A stretch of DNA of 33,440 nucleotides, taken from contig SESX01000008.1 of the NCBI GenBank assembly GCA_004367365.1, positions 1 to 33,440 of the forward strand, written 5' to 3'. Positions 32,665 to 33,440 of the stretch are shown piece after piece (within the stretch, counting starts at the first letter, position 1; each line of letters opens with the position of its first letter). The notes beneath the pieces were generated by a model. It saw only the letters and a list, made by a program, of their open reading frames with translations, ran no database searches and had not been told where the DNA came from. A program made the translations under genes and the position numbers. This DNA is from Candidatus Acetocimmeria pyornia (lineage in GTDB: Bacteria; Bacillota; Sulfobacillia; UBA3575).

Positions 32665-33440
32665 CTAGAAAACGCAACACTCCTCGGCCGTCACCACAGA
32701 AAGACCGTACCGGACTGCAAGACGGCGTGCAGGCAAGGTCGGTTGGACGATCCCGTTCAGACCACACCTCACCGCCAGCTGGTCCACCGCCCTCCGGTAG
32801 CTTCCACCTGGCCGCATGCAGCCAAGCAGGATGGGCACCCGCGGGAGGGTTTTCCGTACCCACTGAAAGAAATCGCCAACCTGGTCCAGGGATGGGGGGC
32901 GGCAGTCCTGGTACTTTGTCCCCCGGGTGGGGGTGAAAATAATGAGCACCAGGGTTTCCAGGCCGATTTCCTTGAGGGTCTCGACCGCCTCGTACTCCCC
33001 GTGGATCCTGCCACGCCACAATCCCACGCAAAGATGTGGAACCACCTGGAGGTGCTCCCGCAGGCACCGGTAAGACCGGGTGTAATCCTCGCCGGTAACC
33101 GAAAGGCCGGTGACCTCTTGAATGGTGGTGGTATCGGTTACAAAGTCAAAGGAAACCCTCTCGGCATAAGGGGACAGGAACCTGGCCTCAGCCTCTCCCA
33201 CCAGGCCCACGTGGAGGTTAAGCCTGCCCTTTTCCGCCAGGGCCGCGATGGTGTCCTGGGCCTGGAGAAGGGGTATCCGTCCCTGCCGGTCACAACCACC
33301 ACTAACCAGAAAGCTCGTAACTCCTTCCCCTACAAGGCCCTTCATGGCTGCCTTCGGCGAGGACATTCCCCGCAGGTAATAACCACCGCAGTGGGCACAG
33401 TTCAAGGAGCTCCTCTGGCCCGTAACCGTCACTGGAATGG
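32665..33440 (-). CDS. Radical-SAM protein, second candidate LipS1/LipS2 subunit (5' end outside window)
   Basis: The reading frame is open to the window edge. An in-frame GTG at 33432 lies inside PVTVTG, just before the cluster motif, so the true start is outside. The motif reads SSLNCAHCGGYYL: two cysteines are in place, but the first of the CX3CX2C set is Ser. The barrel continues (LVSGGCDRQGRIPLL, NLHVGLVGEAEARFL, FDFVTDTTT), with GLETLVLIIFTPTRGTKYQD, GCMRPGG and the C-terminal EECCVF. Very similar in layout to its neighbour, it probably forms a heteromeric lipoyl synthase with it. Confidence 0.7.
   Translation of the reverse strand, partial: IPVTVTGQRSSLNCAHCGGYYLRGMSSPKAAMKGLVGEGVTSFLVSGGCDRQGRIPLLQAQDTIAALAEKGRLNLHVGLVGEAEARFLSPYAERVSFDFVTDTTTIQEVTGLSVTGEDYTRSYRCLREHLQVVPHLCVGLWRGRIHGEYEAVETLKEIGLETLVLIIFTPTRGTKYQDCRPPSLDQVGDFFQWVRKTLPRVPILLGCMRPGGSYRRAVDQLAVRCGLNGIVQPTLPARRLAVRYGLSVVTAEECCVF

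Noticed and set aside
31833-32936. 367-codon + strand open frame opposite the radical-SAM genes
   Set aside because: Antisense to both radical-SAM genes; Pro/Gly/His-rich composition typical of a shadow frame.

Overview
The window is about 33 kb of a moderately GC-rich (roughly 57% by eye) endospore-forming Firmicute chromosome. Gene content and order (spo0A, recN-argR-nadK-tlyA-dxs-ispA-xseBA-folD, nusB with the Asp23/AmaP/DUF2273 set, the complete spoIIIAA-AH operon, efp-pepP-aroQ) match the conserved sporulation/housekeeping block of Clostridia. The NfnAB/SudBA pair and the lipoate cluster point to an anaerobe of the Peptococcaceae/Desulfotomaculia/Moorella kind. The genus cannot be fixed from the sequence. 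Many genes use GTG or TTG starts with strong Shine-Dalgarno (SD) sequences, so several starts given here are inside the longest open frames.

Layout. (1) 1-1240: a terminator, an AT-rich promoter region with two Spo0A-box-like sites, and spo0A on the + strand. (2) 1225-5025, - strand: recN, argR, nadK and an unknown membrane-anchored protein. (3) 5041-5499: an intergenic stretch with one copy of a dispersed palindromic repeat and a 40-codon ORF whose SD sits in a hairpin. (4) 5500-8847: tlyA, dxs and an unknown membrane protein. (5) 8848-9893: about 1 kb without a convincing gene. (6) 9894-15570: ispA, xseB, xseA, folD, then nfnB/nfnA with a Rex-like operator upstream. (7) 15953-17863: nusB, DUF2273, amaP and asp23 with a good promoter. 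(8) 17893-23949: spoIIIAH to spoIIIAA, split between AB and AC by about 570 bp holding three copies of the palindromic repeat. (9) 24181-26978: a CD1247-type zinc-ribbon protein, efp, a Xaa-Pro peptidase and aroQ. (10) 26979-27544: an intergenic region with a cluster of DnaA boxes, then a small + strand gene. (11) 27605-33440, - strand: glyA, lpdA, a lipoate-protein ligase and two radical-SAM genes, the last cut by the window edge.

How it fits together. The spoIIIA products make the mother-cell half of the feeding-tube complex across the forespore membranes, and Spo0A is the master switch that starts sporulation. The right end looks like a lipoate assembly locus: two different radical-SAM proteins next to a lipoate-protein ligase match the LipS1/LipS2 type of lipoyl synthase, which differs from classical LipA. 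lpdA and glyA beside them suggest a link to the glycine cleavage system, whose other parts are not in the window.

Items most worth a second look: the LipS1/LipS2-like pair (one with Ser at the expected first cluster Cys), the palindromic repeat family that interrupts spoIIIA, the DnaA-box cluster at 27.12-27.16 kb, and the inverted spo0A with no spoIVB between it and recN.
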